From contig JADKJR010000011.1 of NCBI GenBank assembly GCA_016720925.1, positions 1 to 54,996 of the forward strand: a DNA stretch of 54,996 bases, read 5' to 3'. The first letter of the stretch is position 1; each line of letters opens with the position of its first letter. The translations under genes and the position numbers were made by a program. The notes under the pieces are model-generated. The model was not told the DNA's origin. It worked only from the letters and a program-made list of their open reading frames with translations, and made no database searches. The DNA comes from Betaproteobacteria bacterium. GTDB taxonomy: Bacteria; Pseudomonadota; Gammaproteobacteria; Burkholderiales; Usitatibacteraceae. Shown one piece after another: positions 44,005-52,061 of this stretch.

Positions 44005-45381
44005 TCATGTGGGTTGTTCGGCGGCGATGAGTTGCATACCCATTTTTTCGGCGCGCTTTGCCAGATGGTGCAGTACGCGATCGCGGTAGCGCTCCTCGTA
44101 ATAGGCCTGGCCTTTGTCGGTGTACTCCTCGCCTTTGGTGAGCATCGTGTAGATCAACCGCGCGAGTTTGTGGGCGGCCGCGGCGATGGCCTTGGGTTTG
44201 TCCATGCGCGCGCACATGCGTCGGAAGTACGCGCCCAGTGCCGACTGGCTGGTTCGCAGCGACGCGGCGGCCATGCGCAGGGCCTGGGCCGCGCGGTTGG
44301 CGCACCGCTTGGTCTTGCCACTCATCACTTTTCCGCCGGTGATCTTGGTGCCCGGGCACAAGCCCATCCAGCTGGTGAAATTCCCGACGGCGGGAAAACG
44401 CGACATGTCCGTGCCGGTCTCGCTGATGACCGCGAGCGCGGTGGTCACATCGATGCCATCAATGCGCGTCAAGTCCACGCCGCACATCTTGAATAGCTGT
44501 GTGCGCAGATCGAACTTTGGCGCATTGCGCGCCCGACCGCGCTTCTTGCCTTTGGCTGGCTCGCCGTCATGCGTCTGTAGAAGTCGCAACTGCGCTTCGA
44601 TTGCTCGGTCGCATTCGGCCAATTGCGTGCCGATGAAGTCGAACGCGTCCAGCGCCTGCTTGAGTGCGAACAAGTGTTCGGCCCGCCAGTTGCCTTCCAG
44701 ACTCTTGGCGATCTCATCGACGCTGGCGTGGATGCGTGCGTTCTTCATGGCACCCAGCACCCGGCCATCACGCTCGCCCGCCACGATGGCGCGCAGTATC
44801 TTCAGCCCCGTCTCGCCCACCACGTCGGAGATGACATTGGCCAGTTGGACGTTCATTTGCGTGAGCGCCTTTTGCATATGCTGCACATCACGGGACTGGC
44901 TCTTGAGCAGCGCTCCGCGCTGACGCCACAGCGCGCGCAGCACACAAACTTGCTCGGCCGGACGAAACGCACCACTGAGCAGACCGTAGGTCATCAATTG
45001 CTGCAGCCATTGGCAGTCCAGCACGTCGGATTTGCGGCCCGAGACGTTCTTGACGTGACGCGCATTGACCAGCAGCACCTTGAAACCACGCGACTCCAGC
45101 AACTCGAACAGTGGGATCCAATACACGCCGGTGGATTCCATGGCGACGGTGTCGACCCGGCAGGCATCGAGCCAGTCGGCCAGCGCGTTGAGGTCAACCG
45201 TGAAGCTGGGAAACTCACGCACCGGTTCATCGTCCCGGTCAGGCGGCACGGCCACAAAGTGGGACGCGCTGCCGATGTCGATGCCGGCGGTGTTGGGGTG
45301 CGTGATCGTCAGGGCGACCCGCGATTTGACTGTCTTGAGGTTGATGCTGCGTTTGCGTTGCGCCATCGATTGCTCCATCAT
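44005..45381 (-). CDS. IS110/IS1111-family DEDD transposase
   Basis: 458 residues. The N-terminal RuvC-like domain includes TAGIDIGSASHFVAVPPD (first Asp), VAMESTGVYWIPLFELLESRG (Glu) and GRKSDVLDCQWLQQLM (DxxD). The C-terminal Transposase_20 part reads IDGIDVTTALAVISETG...RFPAVGNFTSWMGLCPGTKITGGKVMSGKTKRCANRAAQALRMAA, where the conserved serine works. The frame is intact, so the element may be active or recently inserted. It is transcribed against the cassettes. Confidence 0.9.
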   Translation of the reverse strand: MMEQSMAQRKRSINLKTVKSRVALTITHPNTAGIDIGSASHFVAVPPDRDDEPVREFPSFTVDLNALADWLDACRVDTVAMESTGVYWIPLFELLESRGFKVLLVNARHVKNVSGRKSDVLDCQWLQQLMTYGLLSGAFRPAEQVCVLRALWRQRGALLKSQSRDVQHMQKALTQMNVQLANVISDVVGETGLKILRAIVAGERDGRVLGAMKNARIHASVDEIAKSLEGNWRAEHLFALKQALDAFDFIGTQLAECDRAIEAQLRLLQTHDGEPAKGKKRGRARNAPKFDLRTQLFKMCGVDLTRIDGIDVTTALAVISETGTDMSRFPAVGNFTSWMGLCPGTKITGGKVMSGKTKRCANRAAQALRMAAASLRTSQSALGAYFRRMCARMDKPKAIAAAAHKLARLIYTMLTKGEEYTDKGQAYYEERYRDRVLHHLAKRAEKMGMQLIAAEQPT

Positions 45382-45597
45382 TCGTTATGAAATGTGGCGC
45401 CGCATCGGGTACGTCGTCTTGCTCACTCTCTTAAACGGGATATCGGTTCGATGGCATTACACCGCCAAACCCATTCACCAATGTCGATGACGTGACCCAT
45501 GACCACGCTAACACTCGGGCAAACTGCACCAATGCCATATCGGTCTTCCGCCGCGCCGCATGTCACCTTGCCACAACGACGGCACGCCGTGTTTCTT
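45382..45597 (-). other. Non-coding end of the IS, possible bridge/seek RNA region
   Basis: About 215 bp upstream of the transposase start with no reading frame of note. It contains small inverted patches, for example ATCGGTTCGATGG and ACGGCACGCCGT. IS110-family elements encode a target-guiding RNA in a non-coding end. This is the only long non-coding segment in the element, so it is the candidate location. No RNA boundaries can be read from sequence alone. Confidence 0.3.
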
Positions 45598-45629
45598 CGG
45601 CGCGATTTGCGGCTGCGGGCCGATTACAT

Positions 45630-45843
45630 CGCTAACTCGTCATATATGGACTCCGTTCCCAAAACAAGAGAATGATCAATTGGTGTCTCAGTCACAATGA
45701 ATCGCAGCTTCAATTGCTTTGCCAAATTGGAGCTTACAATCCACAGGCGTGTTTCGGCCACAACCGGTCTCTCGACTTGCCCTTCCAAATAAATCGCGGC
45801 ACGATGCATCCATGACCAGACTTTTTCTACGGCCTCGTTAGAT
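45630..45843 (+). other. Long attC-like site 2 (about 214 bp)
   Basis: The 5' core is CGCTAAC (first base altered at the IS junction) and the 3' core GTTAGAT. The interior matches the site at 47509-47726 for nearly its whole length: GAATGATCAATTGG, CACAATGAATCG, TTTCGGCCA, GGCACGATGC and TTTTTCTAC. It precedes cassette gene 3 by five bases. Confidence 0.65.
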
Positions 45844-45848
45844 TACAG

Positions 45849-46367
45849 ATGACTGCTGTGGACGTATCGGCGTCGGTGTCGAAGTATCGAGATGTAGCCC
45901 GCGGTCTGTGGAATAACGCATTCCTGCCCATGGTGAAAGCTGATCTTCCTGACGACCCGCGCAGTGAATGGGATATCCGAGACGAGTTCGAGGATCTCTG
46001 CGTAGAGATCTTCTCAAACTTGGTGCTCTTTCCGGTTGGCGCCGGAAAATTAAGAATCGCCCCGTCATATCGTGCAGATGGTGCGGTCCTCTCCGAGTTG
46101 AAGGTCATTCCGCACGAGCACGCGGACTTGTTGGTTGCAGAGTCGGAGGGAAACAGCTTTCGTTCGTATGACTTGTCCATTTCAGTAGCCAGCGATGCAC
46201 AGCTCGATCTGCGGTTCAGGGCCTTCTTCGACTACTGGGAGTTGGGCCTTCGCGACCTTGAATATTGCCACGCGGTAGTGGCAGCCTGTCCGGATAGGCC
46301 GCAGTTCGTTGGGCGCAATGTACTTGTGCGAGCGACACAGGCGAAATATGAACTATCTGCACTCTGA
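45849..46367 (+). CDS. Cassette gene 3: unknown protein
   Basis: 172 residues starting MTAVDVSASVSKYRDVARGLWNNAFLPMV. LDLRFRAFFDYWELGLRDLEYCHAVVAACPDRPQFVGRNVLV lies near the C-terminus. Aromatic and acidic residues are frequent and there is no membrane span, so a cytoplasmic protein is likely. The family was not recognised. ATG is five bases after an attC 3' core, as in a canonical cassette. Confidence 0.65.
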   Translation: MTAVDVSASVSKYRDVARGLWNNAFLPMVKADLPDDPRSEWDIRDEFEDLCVEIFSNLVLFPVGAGKLRIAPSYRADGAVLSELKVIPHEHADLLVAESEGNSFRSYDLSISVASDAQLDLRFRAFFDYWELGLRDLEYCHAVVAACPDRPQFVGRNVLVRATQAKYELSAL

Positions 46368-46495
46368 CCACGCGTTCGAGCGGGCTTACGATCGACAGGC
46401 AGGATTCGGCCACAACCAGTCTTTCAGCTTGCGACTCCACTTGAAACTCGGCACGATGTGGCCATGCCCCGACTTTTCCTACACCGTCGTTAGTC
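46362..46495 (+). other. attC-like site 3, degenerate, with cassette repeat
   Basis: The 3' core is GTTAGTC (46489-46495). The 5' side is only approximate (TCTGACC overlapping the stop of gene 3). The interior GATTCGGCCACAACCAGTC...CGGCACGATGTGGCCATG...TTTTCCTACACCGTC is the same repeat as in the two long sites, 3' half only. Confidence 0.5.
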
Positions 46496-46513
46496 CCTCA
46501 AAGGAGCATCCTC

Positions 46514-47007
46514 ATGGATGAACAGGAGTTCTGGTCCATCATAGGAAACGCGCGTCAAACCGCTGGAGACGATGTTGAAGCGCGAGTGGATGCCTTGGAA
46601 ACACAATTGTCGCCGCTGGACCTCGGAGCTATTCAAGGATTTCAAATTCAGTATGATCAGATGATCCACAAGGCTAATCGGTGGGAACTCTGGGGTGCTG
46701 CGTATCTCATGAATGGCGGCTGCTCAGACGATGGGTTTCGCTACTTTTGCCACTGGCTTATTTCGGAGGGCCAGAAACGTTTGAACGTGCGGTCGCCAAT
46801 CCAGATAGCCTGGCGGACCTCCCACGCCAAGAATACTTTGAACTTGAATCGTTTGCCTACGTTGCACTCAAGTTATTCAAAGCCAAGGGCGGAGGCGAAC
46901 TGGAACGCGATTTCTCTATCGAGCTTGCCATGCCGACGGGGCAAGAGTGGTCTGAAGAAGATCTTCCCGCGCTTCATCCGTTGCTCGCATCTAAATATGG
47001 GGCCTAA
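46514..47007 (+). pseudogene. Cassette gene 4: DUF4240-like protein, one frameshift
   Basis: MDEQEFWSIIGNARQTAGDDVEARVDALETQLSPLD and WELWGAAYLMNGGCSDDGFRYFCHWLISEG are in the first frame. ETFERAVANPDSLADLPRQEYFELESFAYVALKLF to HPLLASKYGA is in the next. One missing G in GAGGGCC near 46772 explains the change, and the repaired product is about 164 residues. DUF4240 proteins are small cytoplasmic proteins of unknown role that often occur singly. The TAA stop sits inside the attC 5' core. Likely a sequence error rather than decay. Confidence 0.7.
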
Positions 47008-47083
47008 CGTTGCGGTCAGAAACGCTCCCTTCGGTCGCTGGGACGGCGCGAAAGCGCGGCGCTCTTTAACTTAATCGTTTGGC
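47002..47083 (+). other. attC recombination site 4 (82 bp)
   Basis: GCCTAAC (47002-47008) and GTTTGGC (47077-47083) form the outer core pair with one mismatch. The interior CGCTCCCTTCGGTCGCTGGGACGGCGCGAAAGCGCGGCGCTC is strongly self-complementary. Separates cassette genes 4 and 5. Confidence 0.75.
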
Positions 47084-47097
47084 GTCTGAAAGCTCCA

Positions 47098-47514
47098 ATG
47101 CCCACATTGCTCGAACACGGAGGCGACGTTGAACTTTGGGCGGGTTGGACCATTGGCCTTCCGTCGTCGTACCATCAACGAAATAGTGATGGATCGTGGT
47201 CTTGTTGGGGTTCGGATTGGGCAGTTGACGTTCATATCATCGAAATTGCAGGTGATGAAACCGGGGCGCCTGTTTCGCCGGAAAAACTTCTTGGTATTGA
47301 TCGGAAAATTAATGCGGTTGGCGCTGGAGGGGTTGGCGTGACCGAGGTGCTAAAGGAAATTGACAGCGGGCGAGAAGTTTTCCGCCTTGCAGGAAGTCTT
47401 GCTGCAGAAAACACCACTATGTCGTGCTGGGTATCCTATTTCACAGAACAACAGTTGCCCTTCGCCGAGGACTTCATTCGTAAAGTTGTACATCATGCGC
47501 CAAGCGCCGCCTAA
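47098..47514 (+). CDS. Cassette gene 5: unknown protein
   Basis: 138 residues. It begins MPTLLEHGGDVELWAGWTIGLPSSYHQRNSDGSWSCWGSDWAVDVHIIEI and ends FTEQQLPFAEDFIRKVVHHAPSAA. A regular beta-strand spacing and a late helix suggest a small alpha/beta or immunity-protein-like fold, but no family was recognised. The stop TAA is inside the attC 5' core GCCTAAC. Confidence 0.65.
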   Translation: MPTLLEHGGDVELWAGWTIGLPSSYHQRNSDGSWSCWGSDWAVDVHIIEIAGDETGAPVSPEKLLGIDRKINAVGAGGVGVTEVLKEIDSGREVFRLAGSLAAENTTMSCWVSYFTEQQLPFAEDFIRKVVHHAPSAA

Positions 47515-47726
47515 CACGTCGATATGGGCTCCGTTCCCCAAAAAAGGAGAATGATCAATTGGCGTATGTGGCAGACACAATGAATCGTAGGTTCAAATGC
47601 TTTGCCGAAGTAGAGCCTACAATTGATAGACTCGTTTCGGCCAACAACGGACCTTCAGCTTGAGCTTCCAGTTGAAACCCTGCACGATGCGCTCTTGAAC
47701 ATACTTTTTCTACCGCCTCGTTAGGC
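47509..47726 (+). other. Long attC-like site 5 (about 218 bp)
   Basis: GCCTAAC (47509-47515) and GTTAGGC (47720-47726) are perfect complements. The interior is nearly the same as site 2 at 45630-45843, giving two full copies of a roughly 210-bp unit. That is much longer than the usual 57-140 bp of attC sites. Confidence 0.7.
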
Positions 47727-47775
47727 GTCACAACCGGCATCCGGGAGGTACCATGCCCCGTACAGGAGGGTCACC

Positions 47776-48168
47776 ATGATCAACGGTAGCTGCTTGTGCG
47801 GTAGTGTTCGCGTTGAGATCGAAGAGCCTTTTGAGAAGGCGCCGGAGGCGTGCCACTGTACGCAGTGCAGGAAGCAAACTGGCAACTTCTTGGTGGCGAT
47901 CAACGTGCGACGAACCGCACTGAAGATCTTGGGGGCCGCGAGCGTCAAGTGGTACCAGTCTTCAGAGAAAGTACAGCGCGGCTTCTGCTCGGTTTGCGGC
48001 TCAGTTCTTTTCTGGAATCCGACCATTGACGGCTACCAGTGGACCGGCGTTGCCTTGGGGTGCCTCGACACACGGAACGAACTCAAAATTGCCAAGCACA
48101 CCTTCGTTAAAGACAAGGGGACCTACTACGAAATCACTGACGGCACGCCGCAACTTGAAGAGTACTGA
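47776..48168 (+). CDS. Cassette gene 6: GFA/CENP-V-family zinc protein
   Basis: 130 residues. The cysteines CLCGSVRVEI, CHCTQCRKQTG and FCSVCGSVLF provide the two zinc sites of the family of glutathione-dependent formaldehyde-activating enzyme. The C-terminal part (KHTFVKDKGTYYEITDGTPQLEEY) is typical. Many cassette-borne members lack a proven glutathione role. Its start is 50 bp after the attC 3' core. Confidence 0.85.
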   Translation: MINGSCLCGSVRVEIEEPFEKAPEACHCTQCRKQTGNFLVAINVRRTALKILGAASVKWYQSSEKVQRGFCSVCGSVLFWNPTIDGYQWTGVALGCLDTRNELKIAKHTFVKDKGTYYEITDGTPQLEEY

Positions 48169-48218
48169 GCTGAGTAGTGCGGTGCCTACTGCCTACTCAT
48201 ACGCGCACACCCAGTCAC

Positions 48219-48306
48219 GCCTAACCCCATCATTCAAGGGGACGCCGGATATATCGCATGGCTTCGGTAAAACCAAGCGCAGCGCCCCTTAACGTCGGCG
48301 TTAAAG
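48219..48306 (+). other. attC recombination site 6 (88 bp)
   Basis: GCCTAAC (48219-48225), CATTCAAGGGGACGC, then GCGCAGCGCCCCTTAACG and GTTAAAG (48300-48306). AAGGGG pairs with CCCCTT with the offset extra base typical of attC. This is the last site; the IS1182-like element begins 37 bp later. Confidence 0.8.
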
Positions 48307-48342
48307 GTCCGCTTCCGAGAAAACTGAACGGCTGGAGTGGGT

Positions 48343-49989
48343 CGAGGCTGTGTGAAAACATAAATATTGTGTCGCTGAGAATGACGCGTCCCGGTCTACG
48401 CGGGAACGTTTTTGAGTAGGTCGTTCTTTTCTTGAGCAAATTGGCGTTCAAGCCACCGCTTGTTGTCCTTTCAGCATCGCTATTAGCGCCTTGATGCCTT
48501 GAATTTTCATCATTCGCTTCAGGTTATACGCCAACACATGCAAGCTCATTTCGGTACTGACGCGCGGCAGTGTCTTGGTCAGAAATGCGTGGCACCCATC
48601 CATGCCTTGAGCGTTCCATAAGGATGCTCAACCGTCGAGCGCCGCTGGCGGGGGCGTCCGGGTTCTGCTCAAGCCGGTCTTGCATGCGCTCAAGAATGTC
48701 CTCGTGCTCCCAGCGCGTCACGCGTCGATTCGTGCCGGTCGTGCATTGCGCTTTCATCGGACACTTTGGGCATGCCGAGGACCAGTATCGATGAAGGTCG
48801 TGCCCTTTTCGACTGTCGTCTGACGCCAATCGCGCTTTGCCCCGCAGGGCATCGGTATTCATTGCGCTCGGCGAGGTAAGTGAAATCACGCTTGTCAAAG
48901 CGCCCGGCGGCCTTGTTGTTGGACGTGAGCGGCTTGGGCACAAGCGTGTTGATACCCTGTTGCTCGCATTCTCGGATCTGCTCGCCATTGAAATAGCCTC
49001 GGTCAGCCAGCACCGTGAGCGCTTGATTGCCCGTTGCCTGCACGGCTTGCTGCGCCATTGTCGAGAGTTGTTGCCGGTCGTGACCCACATTGGTGACCTG
49101 ATGGGCGACGATCAGATGATGCCGGGCATCAACGACGGTTTGCACGTTGTAGCCCACCATGCCGGTGCCGCGTCCACTGGTAGCCATGGAGCGTGCGTCG
49201 GGGTCGGTTAGCGACACCTGATGGTCAGGCGCGGCTTGAAGTTGCTCACCAATGTCTTGCAAGCGCCGCATCTGCTCCTTGAGTCGGCTGACCTTCTCTT
49301 TCAGGCGAGAAACGCGGCCTTCACTTACCGCCGCGGGGTTACGATCGGCACGATCGAGGTTCGCTTAGGTAGCGTCCGACGCTTTCTTCAATTTGCGCCA
49401 TGCGCGCCTTCAACTTGTGTTCGGTGAAGTTCTTGTCGCGGTTGTTGACGGCTTTAAACTTGCTGCCATCGATTGCCACGATCGCTTCAGGGAACAGCTT
49501 CAGGTTCGGCACAACACAATGAACTGACTACAGATGCGGCGTATAGCGGGTCCGTTGTCCTTGCGAAAATCGGCGATGGTCTTGAAGTCAGGTCTCAATC
49601 GGCCCGTGAGCCAGATCAGTTCAAGATTGCGTTCCGTCTCGCGTTCCAGGCGTCGGCTCGATTGCAGGCGATTGAGGTAGCCGTAGATGTAAATCTTGAG
49701 CAGCGTGGCGGGGTGGTAGGCGGGACGGCCCGTGGCACTTGCCGTGGCGCTTTCAAAACCGAGCTTGACCAAGTTCAGTTCTTCGACGAATACATCAACG
49801 ACGCGAACCGGGTTGTCGTCGCTGATATAGTCATCAAGACACTCAGGAAGCAACGTGGTTTGCGTTCGACTTTCCGCAGGAATGAAGCGCTTCATCAGGG
49901 CGACCTCGCTACGCTAAATCAATGAGTAGCTATGACCTTGGCACGCCTGAATTGTTCCGATATTCCGGAGTCGTTTTCACACAGCCTCG
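48343..49989 (-). mobile_element. IS1182-like insertion sequence, degenerate
   Basis: About 1.65 kb with perfect 17-bp ends CGAGGCTGTGTGAAAAC (48343-48359) and its complement (49973-49989). The transposase inside is broken. No target duplication is clear. It marks the right border of the cassette array. Confidence 0.75.
48524..49895 (-). pseudogene. IS1182-type DDE transposase, multiple frameshifts
   Basis: The N-terminal DUF772 domain starts at 49895: MKRFIPAESRTQTTLLPECLDDYISDDNPVRVVDVFVEEL...GRPAYHPATLLKIYIYGYLNRLQSSRRLE. The DDE core follows in a second frame (49271-48690: TDPDARSMATSGRGTGMVGYNVQTVVDARHHLIVAHQVTN...LADRGYFNGEQI), then the zinc-ribbon-like CRCPAGQ/CPKCPMKAQCT part and the C-terminal WEHEDILERMQDRL. 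At least three breaks. Probably inactive. Confidence 0.8.
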
Positions 49990-50100
49990 GTCGAAAGCAG
50001 CCCCTCAAAACCATGAAAATTGCGCACGACCTTTTTGGTTTCTAAATTCTCCTGCGGCTCTCGATTTTCAATTGGCAAGTAAGGTGCAGGCCGATGAGAC

Positions 50101-50131
50101 AAAAAAAGCCCGCTAAACGCGGGCTTTTTTT
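50101..50131. terminator. Rho-independent terminator of rhlE (bidirectional)
   Basis: GCCCGC (50108-50113) pairs with GCGGGC (50119-50124), flanked by A7 and T7. It begins 23 nt after the rhlE stop on the minus strand. Confidence 0.9.
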
Positions 50132-50153
50132 ATGTAGCTAAAGCGTAAATCGT

Positions 50154-51500
50154 TTACTTCCCCTGCCAAGGCGATTTGCCCGCAGGCTTGCTAAACGTTT
50201 TTCCCGCCGGCTTGCCCGAACCGCTCTTGCCGAAGCCGCTGAATCCCGCCGGCTTGCCAGCACTGGGCGAACGCGCACCGAATTTCTTGCTGTCGCCGAA
50301 GTTACCCGCCGGACGTCCACCGGGACGCGAGCCCGGATGTGAAGGCTTGGAAAATACGCGTGCCTTCGGCTCCAGACCGGGGATGGTGGTGACGGGAATC
50401 GCCTGCGACGTGAAACGTTCAATCAGCTTTACCTGAAAATGTTCACGCACATTGGCGAGGCTGATGGCGATGCCGTTCTTGCCGGCGCGACCAGTACGGC
50501 CGATGCGATGCACATAGTCTTCGGCCGCTCGCGGCAGGTCGTAATTGATGACGTGCGAAATCCCCTGCACGTCGATGCCGCGCGCCGCGACGTCGGTGGC
50601 GACCAGCACTTGCAAACTGCCGCGACGCAAATTCTGCAGCGTACGCGTGCGCGCGCCCTGCTTCATGTCGCCATGCAGCGCGGCGACCGAGAAACCTTTT
50701 TCATTCAGGTTGCTGGCCAGATCATCGGCCGCGCGCTTGGTGGCCGTGAACACGATGGCCTGGTTCATGCCTTCATCGCGCAACAGGTGATCGAGCAGGC
50801 GATTCTTGTGGCCCATGTCGTCGGCGAAATGCAGGCGCTGTTCGATATTTTCGTGACGCGATTGCTGGCTGTCGATGGAGATGCGCACCGGATCTTTCAG
50901 CATGGACGTCGCGAGGCGCACGATATTCTGTTCGAGCGTGGCCGAGAACAACAAGGTCTGGCGGGTCGCGGGCGTCTGCGCGACGATTGCTTCCAGGTCA
51001 TCCTTGAAACCCATGTCGAGCATGCGGTCGGCTTCGTCGAGCACCAGCAATTGCAGGCGCGTCAGATCGACGCGGCCCGATTGCATCTGGTCGAGCAGGC
51101 GTCCCGGTGTCGCCACCAGAATATCCACACCGGCCTTCAGCAAACGATTCTGCACCGGGTACGGCATGCCACCGACGAGCGAAAGCATTTTCACTTTCTT
51201 CATCTTGCGACCGTAGGTTTCGGCGGCCTTGGTGACCTGCATTGACAGTTCACGCGTCGGCGTCAATACCAGCACGCGCGGGCCGCGACCGGCGACCGGA
51301 TGCGCTTCCATCAACAGTTGCAATGCGGGCAGCATGAATGCCGCCGTCTTGCCGCTACCGGTTTGTGACGAAACCATCAGGTCGCGTCCGGCAAGGGCTT
51401 CGGGCACGGCGCGCGCCTGTACGGGGGTTGGGTCGGTGTAACCCGCGAGGGCAATCGCTTCGCGGATCGGGGCGGCTAAGCCCAGAGTATCAAAATTCAT
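50154..51500 (-). CDS. rhlE: ATP-dependent RNA helicase RhlE (DEAD box)
   Basis: 448 residues. Q motif and motif I SQTGSGKTAAF (about 45-55), PTRELSMQV, motif II DEAD (about 154), SAT (about 185), AIVFTATKRAADDLA, ATDVAARGIDV and motif VI HRIGRTGRAG (about 335) are all present. The C-terminal tail (about 380-448) is Gly/Lys/Pro/Ser-rich (SGKPAGKTFSKPAGK) and should bind RNA. Cytoplasmic role in ribosome assembly or RNA decay, often cold-induced. The 5' leader before the start is long and no gene lies in 51501-52061. Confidence 0.9.
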   Translation of the reverse strand: MNFDTLGLAAPIREAIALAGYTDPTPVQARAVPEALAGRDLMVSSQTGSGKTAAFMLPALQLLMEAHPVAGRGPRVLVLTPTRELSMQVTKAAETYGRKMKKVKMLSLVGGMPYPVQNRLLKAGVDILVATPGRLLDQMQSGRVDLTRLQLLVLDEADRMLDMGFKDDLEAIVAQTPATRQTLLFSATLEQNIVRLATSMLKDPVRISIDSQQSRHENIEQRLHFADDMGHKNRLLDHLLRDEGMNQAIVFTATKRAADDLASNLNEKGFSVAALHGDMKQGARTRTLQNLRRGSLQVLVATDVAARGIDVQGISHVINYDLPRAAEDYVHRIGRTGRAGKNGIAISLANVREHFQVKLIERFTSQAIPVTTIPGLEPKARVFSKPSHPGSRPGGRPAGNFGDSKKFGARSPSAGKPAGFSGFGKSGSGKPAGKTFSKPAGKSPWQGK

Positions 51501-51845
51501 TTTTCAGTTTTCCAAGCGCGGACATTCCGGTGCCTGCGCAACGAGAGCAACAAGACAAAAAACGGGGCGTCGTCTCGAAAACGGAATCGAGACGGCAATT
51601 TAGACCGGAAGGTTCTACAAGGAACGAATCAGATCAAACGGTGACGCACCAACATCGGCGCCAACCTATTTGCGATTCGTGGGTTCGGAGGCGTTACGCC
51701 AAGGACCGGGGAGAAAAGCGGGGGCAGGAGACGATGAACATTTGCGATGCCAACTTCAGTTGCTGCATCGCACAATTCGAACTATACGCGAGAGCGGCCA
51801 AAACACCTAGCAAATAATTGTTTCGCTAGCACAACGAGGTGAAAC
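51501..51845. other. Leader region of rhlE without recognised gene
   Basis: About 345 bp with no supported gene. A long untranslated leader is possible, as in cold-shock-regulated helicase mRNAs, but no promoter or riboregulator could be identified by eye. Confidence 0.3.
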
Positions 51846-51903
51846 ACTAGCACGGACGCGGCTCTTGAGACATTTGTGGCTTGGAATCCGCCACAGTGCT
51901 GGA
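51846..51903. repeat. CTAG palindromic element, copy 6
   Basis: ACTAGCACGGACGCGGCTCT at the left and CCGCCACAGTGCTGG at the right. The ends CTAGCAC/GTGCTGG pair with one mismatch. It lies about 160 bp after the metalloprotease stop, again at a gene 3' end. The remaining 51904-52061 holds nothing recognised. Confidence 0.6.
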
Positions 51904-52061
51904 GGTTAATCAATTCAATCCATCAAGTAGTTGGTGGAACCGCACAAAAAGATACCGGCGCGACCCTCGAAACCATTTGGTTCAAGCGCCACGCCGGAAG
52001 TGCAGCGGGTGTGAGCGGACCTACGCGGGCGGCTCTGACGCCCGCGTTCCGGATAACGAAA

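Larger units (their letters stand above)
43960..45604 (-). mobile_element. IS110/IS1111-family insertion sequence in the cassette array
   Basis: About 1.64 kb. Subterminal inverted repeats AAGAAACAC (43966-43974) and GTGTTTCTT (45589-45597) enclose a DEDD transposase gene. The flanks CCGCAGTCAGCAAAGTCGCGG (43926-43946) and CGCGATTTGCGGCTGCGG (45601-45618) are complementary at about 17 positions. The element therefore split a palindrome, as expected for the attC-targeting branch of IS1111 elements. Exact ends are estimated. Confidence 0.7.

Noticed and set aside
45624..45809. Minus-strand 61-residue frame inside the long attC-like repeat, similar to one at 47555-47740
   Set aside because: The similarity follows from the DNA repeat itself. 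The frame has no ribosome-binding site and is broken in the partial copies at 43020 and 46216, so it is not called as a gene.
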